A DNA stretch of 64,000 nucleotides from Bacteroidota bacterium (GTDB lineage: Bacteria; Bacteroidota; Bacteroidia; Bacteroidales; FEN-979), in the NCBI GenBank assembly GCA_026391715.1, contig JAPLDO010000233.1, positions 17,033 through 81,032 on the forward strand, in the 5' to 3' direction. The notes under the pieces are model-generated. The model was not told where the DNA came from and did not search any database. It saw nothing but the letters and a program-made list of their open reading frames with translations. The position numbers were made by a program, and so were the translations under genes. How positions within the stretch are numbered: the stretch's first letter is position 1; the number at the start of each line of letters is the position of its first letter. Positions 46,001-54,170 of the stretch are shown here, piece by piece.

Positions 46001-48241
46001 ATGTTGAAAATTTTCCAAACCAGAACTATCATTTTCTTACTATTCACAATGGCAACTTTGGCATTGAAATCGCAAACTCCGACCAACAGCGGAATTTCAC
46101 CCGCTGATAAAAGCAAAATTGATAACCTTTTGAAAACAATGACTCTCGATGAAAAGATCGGGCAATTATCATTGTTCACTTCCGATTGGGATGTAACCGG
46201 TCCTACGCTTAACAGTAATTACAAAAATTTGATTAAAGAAGGGAAAGTTGGCGCAATTTTCAACGCATACACTGTTGATTATGTCAGGGAATTACAAAAA
46301 CTTGCCGTTGAAGAATCCAGGCTGAAAATACCGCTTATATTTGGTTATGATGTGATTCACGGTCACCGGACTATTTTTCCGATACCACTGGCTTCGGCAT
46401 GTAGCTGGAATCTGGCGGCTATTGAACAATCGGAGCGGATTGCTGCCTGCGAGGCGTCAGCCGAAGGTATAAACTGGACTTTTGCCCCGATGGTTGATAT
46501 TGCCCGCGATCCACGCTGGGGAAGGGTTGCCGAAGGCGCCGGAGAAGATACCTGGCTCGGCTGCCGCATTGCAGAAGCCCGCGTAAAGGGTTTTCAGGGT
46601 TTAAATCTAAAAGACAACAATACAATCCTTGCCTGCGCAAAACATTTTGCAGCTTACGGAGCCGCGCAAAGCGGCAGAGATTATCACACAGTTGATATAT
46701 CGCAACTTTCCCTTTACGAATGGTATCTTCCGCCATATAAAGCATGTATTGACGCCGGCGTTGGTTCGGTGATGACTTCGTTCAACGAAATTGCGGGAAT
46801 TCCATCCACTTCAAACAAATGGCTTCTGACCGATCTGGTGCGAAAAGATTGGGGCTTCAAAGGCTTTGTCGTTACAGATTATACATCAATTAACGAGTTG
46901 GTAAATCATGGCGTGGCAAGGGATAACAAAGATGCAGCAATGCTCTCGCTTAATGCCGGAGTTGATATGGATATGCAGGGAAGTACATTTCTTGATTATC
47001 TTTCGGATTTGCTGAAAGAGAAAAAGGTGACAATCGAGGCAATTGATAATGCCGTGCGTGTAATTCTTGAGGCAAAAGCTAAACTGGGATTGTTTGAAGA
47101 TCCTTATCGTTATTGTAACAAGGAGCGCCAGGAGAAGGAAATTATGGCAACTGAAAACCTTGCGTTCGCAAGGAAGCTGGTATCTGAGAGTTGTGTTCTT
47201 TTGAAGAATGACAAGCAAACACTGCCAATCCCTGCCGATGTTAAAACCATTGCCGTTATTGGTCCGCTTGGCGATTCAAAGAAAGATATGCTCGGAAACT
47301 GGTCTGCGGCGGGTCAATGGGAGAAGTGCGTAACATTGGTTGAAGGGTTGAAAAACAAGTTGAAAGGAAAAGTTGAGATAATTTTTGAACAAGGTTGTAA
47401 CGCAAACGATGAGAACCGGAGTGGATTTGCAGCGGCAGTCAAACTGGCAGAAAAAGCCGATTTCGTCATTCTGGCTTTGGGCGAAAATGGCTGGATGAGC
47501 GGCGAAGCGTCAAGTCGCAGTTCCATTGATCTCCCCGGCGTTCAGAATGAGCTTACAGCGGAAATCATGAAAACAGGTAAACCTGTGGCAGTTGTATTGT
47601 TCAATGGACGTCCGCTCGCTATTACGAAACTTCACAGCCTGGCGCCTGCAATCCTTGAAACCTGGTTTGGCGGAACAGAAGCCGGAAATGGAATCGCCGA
47701 TGTTTTAATGGGCGATGTGAACCCATCAGGCAAATTAACGATGACATTCCCACAGAATTTAGGTCAGATTCCGATTTTCTACAATGCCAAAAATACAGGG
47801 CGACCATACCGCACAACTGATCCAAACGCTAAATATGTAAGCCGTTACCTCGATGTTTCTAACGATCCGCTTTTTCCATTCGGCTACGGATTGAGTTATA
47901 CGAAATTTTCTTACTCAGGTCTCGAAACAAAAGTTGATGGAAATAAAATCCAGATAACCATTAAAGTCGCCAATACCGGAATCCGCGACGGCGAGGAGGT
48001 TGTTCAGCTTTATATTCAGGATAAAGTTGGTTCAATAACGCGACCGGTGAAGGAGTTGAAGGGTTTCCAAAAAGTATTAATAAAAAAGGGTGAAACAAAA
48101 ACTCTCGTTTTTAATCTCACCCTTGATGATCTGGCTTTTTATCATCCCGATCTGAAAAAGTTTTGGGAACCGGGAGAATTTGTGGTTTATGTTGGAACTA
48201 ATTCAGCGGAAACGATCTCAAAAACCATTAAGGTCTTATAA
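46001..48241 (+). CDS. GH3-family beta-glucosidase (PUL 2)
   Basis: A protein of 746 residues, typical BglX length: signal peptide to about 25, TIM barrel at about 45-355, alpha/beta sandwich at about 400-620, fibronectin-III-like domain at about 655-740. Nucleophile Asp293 in GFVVTDYTS; acid/base Glu in SGEASSRSSIDLPGVQ; substrate-binding KHFAAYGAAQSGRDYHTVDI. It removes terminal beta-linked glucose from oligosaccharides, probably in the periplasm (no lipobox or sorting domain). Last gene of PUL 2; Bacteroidetes beta-1,2- and beta-1,3/1,6-glucan loci commonly pair GH3 with GH144 or GH30. Convergent with the thiolase gene, 9 bp apart. Confidence 0.93.
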   Translation: MLKIFQTRTIIFLLFTMATLALKSQTPTNSGISPADKSKIDNLLKTMTLDEKIGQLSLFTSDWDVTGPTLNSNYKNLIKEGKVGAIFNAYTVDYVRELQKLAVEESRLKIPLIFGYDVIHGHRTIFPIPLASACSWNLAAIEQSERIAACEASAEGINWTFAPMVDIARDPRWGRVAEGAGEDTWLGCRIAEARVKGFQGLNLKDNNTILACAKHFAAYGAAQSGRDYHTVDISQLSLYEWYLPPYKACIDAGVGSVMTSFNEIAGIPSTSNKWLLTDLVRKDWGFKGFVVTDYTSINELVNHGVARDNKDAAMLSLNAGVDMDMQGSTFLDYLSDLLKEKKVTIEAIDNAVRVILEAKAKLGLFEDPYRYCNKERQEKEIMATENLAFARKLVSESCVLLKNDKQTLPIPADVKTIAVIGPLGDSKKDMLGNWSAAGQWEKCVTLVEGLKNKLKGKVEIIFEQGCNANDENRSGFAAAVKLAEKADFVILALGENGWMSGEASSRSSIDLPGVQNELTAEIMKTGKPVAVVLFNGRPLAITKLHSLAPAILETWFGGTEAGNGIADVLMGDVNPSGKLTMTFPQNLGQIPIFYNAKNTGRPYRTTDPNAKYVSRYLDVSNDPLFPFGYGLSYTKFSYSGLETKVDGNKIQITIKVANTGIRDGEEVVQLYIQDKVGSITRPVKELKGFQKVLIKKGETKTLVFNLTLDDLAFYHPDLKKFWEPGEFVVYVGTNSAETISKTIKVL

Positions 48242-48250
48242 AACTTTCAA

Positions 48251-49486
48251 TTACTTTCCCCTTTTATAGACGATCGAAACCAGCGATTTATCATCCCCGC
48301 CCATGTTTACGGTAAGACCATAAGGACGGTTGGGATTAATCGTTATCTGGGCGTCGCCAGCTTTGCCGGTGAGTTGTTCCAGAATTGTAACAGCCTGGTG
48401 AACCCCAGTGCCACCCGTCGGGTGTCCCCAACCAATCAACCCGCCGGTTGTGTTTATAGGAACCTTTCCGCTGCGGGCGGTATTTCCTTCAAGAATGAAA
48501 TCAGAGCCTTTGCCTTTTTCAGCAAAACCAATAGCTTCCATGCACATCAAACCAGCAACGGTGAAGCAGTCATGAATTTCGGCAGTGCCAATCTGGTCGC
48601 GGGTAATTCCGGCTGAGGCAAGCGCCATTTTTATTGCTTGCTTTGTTGTTGTAAGTTCAGTTGGGTCAACCGGCGGTTTAGTAATGTCTTCCTCTATCTG
48701 TCCCCAGCCAATAACTTCAACAGCTTCGCTTACAGGGATACCGCACCGTTTAAGTCCTTCCTCCGAAACAATAGCAATAGCTGAGGCTCCATCGGAAACC
48801 TTTGAACAATCAAACACATTCAGATTGTCAACAAACGATTTCCCGTTTGGTTCCATCATGGCTAACTCTTCAAGATATTTCGTTGTATTGTGATATTCCT
48901 GAGCAGTAGCACAAAGCCGCGCATTTTCAACAGCATTGCGGAACCACCGTGCAAAAGCCTGCCGGGTTTTATCTCTGCCGTACTTTTCAAAATAGGCTCC
49001 GGCGCGGTCGCTGAACTGCCCGGGAAAGAAATAGGCATGCCCGTCTTTACGGTTTTTAAACCAACCGGCGCCGGCAAGGTAGTCGGCGCAATAGATAGCT
49101 TTTACTGTATTCTGCACCTCCACGCCGATCACAAGAACCACCTCGGCAGTTTCAGCGAGAACGCTTTTGATTCCGGTCATCAGGGCAAGTCCGCCGGTGG
49201 CGCACGCGCCTTCAACGCGAACTGCTGGTTTGTACCGCAAACCATCGTCAATGTAAGGGAAAAATGCGGCAAGATTTGCCTGCCTGTTGAAACGCGACGC
49301 CATGAAGTTTCCAATCACACATTCATCCACATTCTTTGCGCCGCCAATTTTTTTCAACGTACCCTGTCCGGACTCTTTTATATATTCTTCCAGTCCCGGA
49401 CGTTCCTTTTTGGGGTTGAACTCTTTTCTGCCGGTACCCAGCGCGATGGTATTGTAACCGGCGACCATATATACTTTTCTTCTCAT
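48251..49486 (-). CDS. Thiolase-family acyl-CoA acetyltransferase (SCP-x-like)
   Basis: A protein of 411 residues. Nucleophilic Cys in VEGACATGGLALMTG, EIHDCFTVAGLMCMEAIGF (HDxF motif of SCP2-type thiolases), and GGLIGWGHPTGGTG with the catalytic His. The C-terminal Cys-x-Gly of classical thiolases is replaced by VNMGGDDKS, as in SCP2-type members where the second Cys comes from the HDCF loop. It splits 3-ketoacyl-CoA or runs the reverse condensation. Last gene of the crotonase-dehydrogenase-thiolase operon, 4 bp after the dehydrogenase. Confidence 0.85.
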   Translation of the reverse strand: MRRKVYMVAGYNTIALGTGRKEFNPKKERPGLEEYIKESGQGTLKKIGGAKNVDECVIGNFMASRFNRQANLAAFFPYIDDGLRYKPAVRVEGACATGGLALMTGIKSVLAETAEVVLVIGVEVQNTVKAIYCADYLAGAGWFKNRKDGHAYFFPGQFSDRAGAYFEKYGRDKTRQAFARWFRNAVENARLCATAQEYHNTTKYLEELAMMEPNGKSFVDNLNVFDCSKVSDGASAIAIVSEEGLKRCGIPVSEAVEVIGWGQIEEDITKPPVDPTELTTTKQAIKMALASAGITRDQIGTAEIHDCFTVAGLMCMEAIGFAEKGKGSDFILEGNTARSGKVPINTTGGLIGWGHPTGGTGVHQAVTILEQLTGKAGDAQITINPNRPYGLTVNMGGDDKSLVSIVYKRGK

Positions 49487-49490
49487 AATG

Positions 49491-50825
49491 CTAATCTAAA
49501 TAATTGTTAATAGGACCATAAGCATGAAAAAAACCTGTAAGCAACACAGTATTCACATCATTTTCGTTAAAAGCAACTCCCGATGACACGAGAAAACGCC
49601 CTATTTCACACGAGCGGGCAGCATAATTTCTCGTCAACTCAGCGCCCAGACCTGATGCGGTTTTGATTTGCTTGAAATAGCCTGCAAGGATTTCCTCCTT
49701 GGTTTTGCTGCCAACAACTGTTTTCCAGGGAGGCGGCGCTGGCAAATCGCCCAGTTTTGTATCCACTCCCGACTGAAATTCAGCAATTGGAATATAGCTC
49801 CTTTTTTCAATATCAAAGATAGCAACAGGCTTTCCCTTTTCATACTTCAGAATACCATCTTTTTGTGAACCATCAGAAAACTGACCTCCCTTGACGCCAA
49901 GCGACAAAAGATTGTCGAGAAGCGGGCTATGAAGATTTTCGGAAGGAAGGTAAGGGTTCATTACTGACATTATGAAGCTGCATACATCAACGCCAACGTA
50001 GTCAATCAACTGAAAAATTCCCATTGGTCTTACAAGGTAATCCTGACTGATTTTGTTAATCGCATACACTGCTTCCACGAATGGCATCTGAGCCGAGAGT
50101 TTCTCCACTTCTGCGGTTGCGTGAAGAATATCGCGCATGAAATGCCCGTTGCCAATAAAACCTGCCTTATCATGCGAAGGCACAACAATTTTTCGGAGGT
50201 TTTTCGCATATTGCCTGGCAAAAATTTCCACTTCCGGCAAGGTATTCTCCGCTTTGATTATCTCCACCAGTTTTTGAACAGCGGGAGGATTATAGAAATG
50301 AAAGCCGATAATTCTGCCATTTAATCCGGCTCCTTCATCAAGTTTTGTAATGGGGATGGAAGATGTATTTGTAAAGAACCAGGGCTGATTTGGATTATTG
50401 GCGGAAATTTTCGAAAAGATGCCGATCTTCAGTTCCGGATCCTCCTTAATTGCCTCGAAGACCATTCGTGAATCAAAGGCTGATTCGAGCCTTGTTGAGG
50501 TTCTCACGAGGCTGATAGCGTCGAAAACATACTGATTAATGATCTCTTCGTTTTCGATAAGGTTGACGTTGTCTGCATACATTTTCCGCAATGCAACCAC
50601 TTTTTTCTCAGCCATTTTGAGAACCTGCGCCTTCAGATATTTCATAACGCCCGCCAGGGCTTCGTCGGAAACGTCAATGGCATTAAGGACAAATGCTTTG
50701 CCCTTGTTTTCTGGTTTCAGGCTGATGTCGGCCATTTCCATGACGGTCAGCAGCAGAATGCCACTTCCCATTTTGCCGGCCGCGCCAAGGACCGAAACGT
50801 GCTGTAATCGTTCTTCGTAGGACAT
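49491..50825 (-). CDS. 3-hydroxyacyl-CoA dehydrogenase
   Basis: A protein of 444 residues. Rossmann start VSVLGAAGKMGSGI binds NAD; catalytic HxxNP motif is GFHFYNPPAVQKLVEII; the C-terminal part has DKAGFIGNGHFMRDI and MGIFQLIDYVGVDVC. Longer than typical single-domain members (about 285) because of an insert after the Rossmann start and a C-terminal extension with KDGILKYEKGKPVAIFDIEK. It oxidises 3-hydroxyacyl-CoA or, in fermentation, reduces acetoacetyl-CoA. Middle of the operon, 72 bp after the crotonase. Confidence 0.88.
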   Translation of the reverse strand: MSYEERLQHVSVLGAAGKMGSGILLLTVMEMADISLKPENKGKAFVLNAIDVSDEALAGVMKYLKAQVLKMAEKKVVALRKMYADNVNLIENEEIINQYVFDAISLVRTSTRLESAFDSRMVFEAIKEDPELKIGIFSKISANNPNQPWFFTNTSSIPITKLDEGAGLNGRIIGFHFYNPPAVQKLVEIIKAENTLPEVEIFARQYAKNLRKIVVPSHDKAGFIGNGHFMRDILHATAEVEKLSAQMPFVEAVYAINKISQDYLVRPMGIFQLIDYVGVDVCSFIMSVMNPYLPSENLHSPLLDNLLSLGVKGGQFSDGSQKDGILKYEKGKPVAIFDIEKRSYIPIAEFQSGVDTKLGDLPAPPPWKTVVGSKTKEEILAGYFKQIKTASGLGAELTRNYAARSCEIGRFLVSSGVAFNENDVNTVLLTGFFHAYGPINNYLD

Positions 50826-50897
50826 TTTTTGATGTATTTAGCGTTGATAATTCATTGAAAAAGTGGGGAGCCTGGAGTTTCGACATTCATATAATTC

Positions 50898-51671
50898 TCA
50901 TTTCCAGTTTGGTTTACGTTTCTCAAGGAATGCTTTCATTCCTTCTTTTGTTGCGGGTTGGTCGAAAAGTTTTCCGAATTCGGAAGCGACAAATTCTGAA
51001 GATTCGGTTAAATCAATGTTAACTCCTTTTCGGATAACCATTTTAGCGACAGGCACAGACTGAGAGCTATTTGCGGCGATCCGGGCTGCAATTTTCATAG
51101 TCTCTTCAATTAATGATTCCGGTTCAGTAACCTTCTGAACCAGACCAATTCGGAGGGCGTCGTCGGCAGAAATGGTATCGGCGGACAGGATCAGATAAAG
51201 CGCGTTTCCAATGCCGGTAAGTTTTGATAACCTTAGTGTTCCTGCATATCCGGGAATCAGTCCGAGATTCATTTCCGGCTGACCGAATTTCGCCAGCTTG
51301 CTGGCGATGCGAAAATCGCAAGCCATTGCCAGTTCACATCCGCCACCCAAAGCATAACCGTTTATGGCTGCGATAACAGGAATTGGTAAGTTTTCAAGCC
51401 GGTCAAAAGTATGCTGTCCATTGACTGAAAAGGCGCTGCCCTCAACGGAATTCATATTCACCATTTCGGCAATGTCTGCCCCTGCAACAAATGATTTTCC
51501 TTCACCGGTTATAACAAGAACCTTCACATCGTCGCGAGGTTCGAGGTCGTCGAGAAAATGATTCATTTCTTTAAAAAAATCGGAATTGAGCGCGTTCAAA
51601 GCAGCCGGACGACTGACAGTAACCACCGCAATGCGGTCGGAGATGTTAATTTTGAGTATCTGATAATTCAT
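50898..51671 (-). CDS. Enoyl-CoA hydratase (crotonase family)
   Basis: A protein of 257 residues, standard length. Oxyanion-hole segments SFVAGADIAEM and INGYALGGGCELAMACD; both catalytic glutamates are present (in GGGCELA and in FGQPEMNLGLIPGYAGTLRL), so hydration of enoyl-CoA is likely. C-terminal ATKEGMKAFLEKRKPNWK is typical. It heads the operon with dehydrogenase and thiolase. This trio is one round of beta-oxidation or, run in reverse, C4 synthesis; no acyl-CoA dehydrogenase or transferase is nearby to decide. Confidence 0.92.
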   Translation of the reverse strand: MNYQILKINISDRIAVVTVSRPAALNALNSDFFKEMNHFLDDLEPRDDVKVLVITGEGKSFVAGADIAEMVNMNSVEGSAFSVNGQHTFDRLENLPIPVIAAINGYALGGGCELAMACDFRIASKLAKFGQPEMNLGLIPGYAGTLRLSKLTGIGNALYLILSADTISADDALRIGLVQKVTEPESLIEETMKIAARIAANSSQSVPVAKMVIRKGVNIDLTESSEFVASEFGKLFDQPATKEGMKAFLEKRKPNWK

Positions 51672-51967
51672 TGTTACCTGATTAACAGTTAATAATTTTT
51701 CGGCATATAAAAGTAAAAAATTTATTGAAGAAAAAAATAATAAAATATGAGGCTGCCATGAAAAGTATTTTTCACAGCGCTATCAATATTAACCTCAGAG
51801 TCGCGCGGAGTTTCCCAAAGTTTTGGATTCTGATTATAAATACTTTTAGCGATATATCTGTAAACTCTGCGTTACTTTGTCCCAAATTGCAGGTTCCAAA
51901 TCCTAAAGGAAAAACGAGCGAGAGTAAGGGTATGACGAACCTTGAAAGCAAGGAGTTGGAATTTGAG

Positions 51968-52002
51968 ACCTGGAACCTGGAACCTGGAACCTGGAACCTG
52001 GA
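51968..52002. repeat. Five tandem copies of a 7-bp unit ACCTGGA
   Basis: ACCTGGA is repeated five times without change at 51968-52002, in the 483-bp space between the crotonase and the barrel gene. The same unit inverted (GGTTCCAGGTTCCAG) occurs right after copy A near 17210. A 106-codon open frame at 51725-52045 runs through it, but it has no protein character. The rest of the spacer shows only the terminator at 52101. Confidence 0.85.
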
Positions 52003-52100
52003 ACTTGCGATCAGAATGGCAAGATTTAACCCGTTTGCATTTTAACAAAGGGTGGATTAATGTTTATCTGACTGCTCAGAAAGAATTGATAGCAATAAAA

Positions 52101-52131
52101 AACCTTCCAGGGTTTTGAAAACTGGAAGGTT
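52101..52131 (-). terminator. Intrinsic terminator of the barrel gene
   Basis: AACCTTCCAG (52101-52110) and CTGGAAGGTT (52122-52131) form a perfect 10-bp stem with an 11-nt loop. On the minus strand a T-rich run (TTTTTTATT) follows, 24 bp past the stop of the gene at 52155. Confidence 0.8.
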
Positions 52132-52154
52132 CCGGTACAGTGAGGTAAGAGAGG

Positions 52155-53024
52155 TTACCTGCCTAACTTAAACAAATATCCAACTGCAATCCCAAAATTA
52201 CGGTTTGAATACTTTGTATAATCAGGGTCATTCTTGGCGTCTGAAGAGGCGTTCATAACATCTGAAATGCCGAGACAATATCGTAAATCGAGAAATAATT
52301 CGCCTTTTCCAAGTTTTAAACCAGCTCCGGCTCCGAATAATAAACCAAAGTCAAATCTTTGAAGACCACCCTCTTCAAAGTTAATTGTTGTATTATATCC
52401 AGCATCCGGATCAGTCGCAAATTTGGCGCTTAAGCCAATTCCAAAGGAAGGCCCGACATTTGCAAAAATCATTACCGGTCCGGCGGGAATAGAAAATTTG
52501 AATAATAATGGGATTTCAAAGTAATTTACAGTGTACCAAGCTTTAGCGGTTACACCGCTTCCAGTGGCTTTAACTTTGAGACCCTTTTGAGCAAACAATA
52601 GTTCCATTTGAACGGCAAGGTATTTATTAAACCCAATCTTTCCAACGAAACCTCCCTGAAAACCAAGTTTAGAAACCTTCTTTGATGGATCGGAAACATC
52701 AATATTCGACCAGCTTGAAAGGTTAATTCCTGCTTTCAAACCGAGAGAAAATCCTTTATTAGAAACTTCATTCTTTTTAACAATAGATACCGAAGCCTGC
52801 TCTTTTGTTATCTTTTCAACTTCTTCAATTTTATAAACGAAAACATTTTTATCCTGTGTCTGGATTTTTATTGATTGATTAGGGACTTGCTCAATGATCA
52901 TCCCACGGATAATACTCCCATTTTTCAGGTAAACAACATCAGTATTGTTGCCTTGTCCAATTAAAATAACGGGAAAAAACACAAAAGCCAGAATAATTAC
53001 AAAAGCGTAGAATTTGTTTTTCAT
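52155..53024 (-). CDS. Outer-membrane beta-barrel protein (PorT/OMP_b-brl type)
   Basis: A protein of 289 residues: signal peptide to about 24 (VILIGQ), a small N-terminal domain at about 28-80 (DVVYLKNGSIIRGMIIEQVP, resembling the short SH3-like strand region found in many Bacteroidetes membrane proteins), then an 8-strand-like barrel at about 90-289 (FSLGLKAGINLSSWSN; LAVQMELLFAQKGLK; YFEIPLLFKFSIPAGP; FGLLFGAGAGLKLGKGELFL), ending FGIAVGYLFKLGR. Role unknown; such barrels are often surface or stress-related. Transcribed alone with its own terminator. Confidence 0.75.
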   Translation of the reverse strand: MKNKFYAFVIILAFVFFPVILIGQGNNTDVVYLKNGSIIRGMIIEQVPNQSIKIQTQDKNVFVYKIEEVEKITKEQASVSIVKKNEVSNKGFSLGLKAGINLSSWSNIDVSDPSKKVSKLGFQGGFVGKIGFNKYLAVQMELLFAQKGLKVKATGSGVTAKAWYTVNYFEIPLLFKFSIPAGPVMIFANVGPSFGIGLSAKFATDPDAGYNTTINFEEGGLQRFDFGLLFGAGAGLKLGKGELFLDLRYCLGISDVMNASSDAKNDPDYTKYSNRNFGIAVGYLFKLGR

Positions 53025-53147
53025 AACTTTAATTTTTAGGTGAATGTTTATTTGACTTTAAGAGTAATGGTTATCATGGTTTTATTAGAAGAAGTGGGCA
53101 AATATAATAAATCAGACTTGAATTTCCAACATATTCATGATTTTGTG

Positions 53148-53222
53148 CGAAGGAAACGCATGAATTTCAATTCTCATAAAGTCTACCAGGATTCTCTTCA
53201 GCTTTTACCGGACTTCGTTTAA
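53148..53222 (+). pseudogene. Truncated partial copy of the WbuC-like cupin gene
   Basis: RRKRMNFNSHKVYQDSLQLL, encoded here, mirrors PRKRMNFNFHKSPDDTLQRL near the start of the cupin gene at 53342, with close DNA identity (AGGAAACGCATGAATTTCAA against AGGAAACGAATGAATTTCAA). It ends in a stop after 25 codons, before the metal-binding part. It is the remnant of a tandem duplication or of an older copy. The rest of the 317-bp gap shows nothing else. Confidence 0.6.
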
Positions 53223-53341
53223 CCATCAGATTGCATCCAACCGCTCAGGCGCGAAAAGCAAAATATTGGGTCAATGCAGGTTTTTTGTTAATTTTACCAT
53301 TCGTCTATAAATCAACGAAGAATCGCAATCAACTATGAACC

Positions 53342-53818
53342 ATGAAAAAAATTGATTCCGGATTACTTGAAAAAACCAGTCGCCTGGCAAAAGAATCGCC
53401 AAGGAAACGAATGAATTTCAATTTTCATAAAAGTCCCGACGATACCCTTCAGCGTTTGCTTAATGCCATTGAACCCGGTAGCTATATTCAGCCTCACAAG
53501 CATGAGTCGCCCGACAAGCGGGAAGTGTTCTTCTCGTTGATGGGACGATTAGCTGTTATTGAGTTTGACAATGAAGGAAACATCGCCGACTTTATTATTC
53601 TGGATCCAAAGGTGGGAAATTTTGGCGTTGAAATTGACGCCCGAACCTGGCATACCATAATTTCCCTTGAACCAGGATCAGTTGCTTATGAATTTAAAGA
53701 TGGTCCATACAACCCTATTGACGATAAAAATTTCGCTTCATGGGCGCCAAAGGAGGGGGCGGCGGAAGTTGAGAATTATCTTTTGGGGCTTTTGCAAAAA
53801 ATTTATGACTCTCTATAA
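53342..53818 (+). CDS. WbuC-family cupin-fold metalloprotein
   Basis: A protein of 158 residues. WbuC signature: SPRKRMNFNFHKSPDDTLQR, then metal-site YIQPHKHESPDKREVFFSLM and FGVEIDARTWHTIISLEPGS. In the cupin fold PHKH and WHT provide metal ligands. WbuC proteins lie in O-antigen or polysaccharide clusters and their reaction is not established. Here the neighbours are unrelated. A shorter broken copy lies just upstream. Confidence 0.85.
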   Translation: MKKIDSGLLEKTSRLAKESPRKRMNFNFHKSPDDTLQRLLNAIEPGSYIQPHKHESPDKREVFFSLMGRLAVIEFDNEGNIADFIILDPKVGNFGVEIDARTWHTIISLEPGSVAYEFKDGPYNPIDDKNFASWAPKEGAAEVENYLLGLLQKIYDSL

Positions 53819-53869
53819 TTTCTCCCCTGGGATTTACCGCTTGGAATTTGATGTTTGAAGTTTTAAAAA

Positions 53870-54025
53870 TGAGCCCACTCCGAAAAGTGGTTATAAAAAT
53901 TAAAAATTTGGCTAAAGCCCGGTATATCAGCAACTTGAATTGCCACTACATTAAGGTAGTGCCAATTGATAACCAGATAGTTACTGGACTTTAGTCCAAA
54001 TTGTTTCCTTTTCGGAGTAGGCTCA
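53870..54025. mobile_element. MITE-like element (copy E)
   Basis: The ends are TGAGCCCACTCCGAAAAGTG (53870) and CCTTTTCGGAGTAGGCTCA (to 54025). The central palindrome is imperfect (AATTGCCACTACATT against AAGGTAGTGCCAATT). TTGGCTAAAGCCC is on the left and GGACTTTAGTCC on the right. 156 bp, no ORF, in the 352-bp space between convergent genes; the remaining 145 bp are featureless. Confidence 0.8.
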
Positions 54026-54170
54026 AAAAGATATAGTTTTATCTCGTTTTGAGATAGAAAAAGTTGGTTTTGCACCAGAATCCCGAATGGATGAAATGAT
54101 AACAACAGGAAGTGAGCGGAGAAATGAAAACAATCAACCTGCATAAAACAAAAAAGCAGTGGTTTCAATT

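Noticed and set aside
48251..49486. Inactive thiolase because the classical C-terminal Cys is missing
   Set aside because: SCP2-type thiolases use a Cys in the HDCF loop, which is present here, so activity is plausible.
51725..52045. 106-codon open frame between the crotonase and the barrel gene
   Set aside because: It reads through the ACCTGGA tandem repeat, has no signal, domain or composition of a real protein, and no promoter.
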